Source: a virus. From it: a stretch of DNA of 20,693 nt. The stretch lies in IMG/VR virus record IMGVR_UViG_3300035698_018213, positions 1 through 20,693 of that record. The stretch is one strand, 5' to 3'. The position numbers were made by a program, and so were the translations under genes. Below, in pieces: positions 20,072 to 20,693 of this stretch. Positions within the stretch are counted from its first letter, which is position 1. Each line of letters opens with the position of its first letter. The notes under the pieces were generated by a model that worked only from the letters and a program-made list of their open reading frames with translations, was not told where the DNA came from and searched no databases.

Positions 20072-20693
20072 ATGGTAAACGCAACATTAGAAGTGGACAT
20101 TGTTCCTAAAGCGGACAAGCAGAAGTTAATAGAAGAAGCTAGAAAAATGAGCGCAGAAGTGAACAAACAGTTTAAAGGCTCATTAATGATAGACGGTCAA
20201 AAAGTAACAACAAGCGACCCGAAAAAATTCAAAAATCTTTCTAAAAGTTTAGGATTAAAAACCGAAACAGAAACATCTTTTGATGCAGACACTGGTAAAG
20301 AAACAGTAACTTCAAAGGCCACTAAATCTGGTGGTGCTAGTAGTGGTTTCATGGGCAAAATAGGCGGTTCAATAATAGGTATGATAGGACCATTAGGAGT
20401 TGCTTTGGCGGTTATTAGTAATATGAAACCTATTATGACAATGATGAATAAGATCACTAAAACAATTGTTGCAATAGTTCAACCAATAACAGACTTAGTA
20501 TATGTTTTGTTAATGCCGATAATTGGAATCTTTAAGCCAATTCTTCTCATGATTAGAACATTGATGGCTCCGTTTAGAAAGATAGCAGTACAGTTAGCTG
20601 GTGCCGGAATGAAGGCAATTGCTGGTGGGGATTTTGCAGCAGGTATGAAATTAATAATGTTGTCTGCCACAACAATAGTTGGGCCTTTGATTA
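20072..20693 (+). CDS. Tail tape measure protein, N-terminal part (cut by the window end)
   Basis: ATG at 20072, one base after the T-type stop; the frame is open for 207 codons to the end of the window. The N-terminus is alpha/beta (NATLEVDIVPKADKQKLIEE), then a Lys/Ser-rich linker, then a Gly-rich hydrophobic part (GGSIIGMIGPLGVALAVISN) and membrane-like helices (ITDLVYVLLMPIIGIFKPIL, LMIRTLMAPF). Glycine/hydrophobic segments following a helical start, right after chaperone genes, are typical of tape measure proteins, which set tail length and are ejected into the membrane. Length of the full protein cannot be seen. It starts without a strong Shine-Dalgarno site. Confidence 0.85.
   Translation, partial: MVNATLEVDIVPKADKQKLIEEARKMSAEVNKQFKGSLMIDGQKVTTSDPKKFKNLSKSLGLKTETETSFDADTGKETVTSKATKSGGASSGFMGKIGGSIIGMIGPLGVALAVISNMKPIMTMMNKITKTIVAIVQPITDLVYVLLMPIIGIFKPILLMIRTLMAPFRKIAVQLAGAGMKAIAGGDFAAGMKLIMLSATTIVGPLI

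Noticed and set aside
1-20693. CRISPR arrays, tRNA genes, insertion sequences, integrase and attachment sites
   Set aside because: No spaced direct-repeat array, cloverleaf-like segment, transposase or recombinase pattern seen on either strand.

Overview
This window is the packaging, head and tail-start region of a tailed double-stranded DNA virus or provirus (Caudoviricetes). Every supported gene is on the + strand, genes are tightly packed, and the DNA is AT-rich. The diagnostic proteins are a terminase large subunit (1782-3806), a portal (4170-5945), a Mu F-like minor head protein (7559-8326), a prohead protease (9356-10240), a scaffold candidate (11722-12729), an HK97-fold major capsid protein (12758-13792), an HK97 gp10-like neck protein (16841-17293), a tail tube protein (18360-19514), a frameshifted tail assembly chaperone pair (19550-20070), and the start of a tape measure protein (20072 to the window edge). 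No sheath gene separates the tube from the chaperone, so a siphovirus-like long non-contractile tail is most likely.

Layout. Positions 1-1873 hold eight small overlapping genes, two of them zinc-ribbon-like. Terminase, a two-helix membrane protein and the portal follow (1782-5945). A minor-structural block (5947-8774) contains a 23-residue microprotein, a membrane-anchored coiled coil, a glycine-rich DUF5661-like protein, Mu F and a BppU-like beta protein. A winged-helix protein (8797-9000) ends that block. The capsid module (9124-14774) follows, then the head-tail connector and neck genes (14838-17293) and the tail module (17375 onward).

Expression signals. One 22-bp AT-only sequence occurs three times exactly (3878-3899, 8997-9018, 17290-17311). 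Two copies begin at the stop codon of a gene and precede structured leaders before the capsid and tail modules, so it looks like a late promoter with a TATA-like core. Long T-tracts without a GC-rich hairpin follow the cement/fibre gene, the major capsid gene and a second cement candidate. A TATA-like promoter plus hairpin-less U-rich terminators is the archaeal arrangement, so I lean towards an archaeal virus. Good Shine-Dalgarno sites and mixed promoter readings keep a bacterial host possible. Nothing here identifies the host lineage: there is no tRNA, integrase, replication or lysis gene.

Most notable observations. (1) A short motif, REDVT-[TS]-SNS, is shared by the capsid N-terminus and the protease C-terminus, with a degenerate version in the scaffold; it may mark the maturation cleavage sites. 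(2) A clear A-AAA-AAA -1 frameshift site makes the G/GT-type tail chaperone. (3) The three-copy 22-mer. (4) Two near-identical palindromes centred 20 bp apart, the second holding the ribosome binding site of the first tail gene. (5) A tail-terminator candidate with a fibre-type beta domain inserted. (6) An EF-hand-like loop in the head-tail adaptor candidate.
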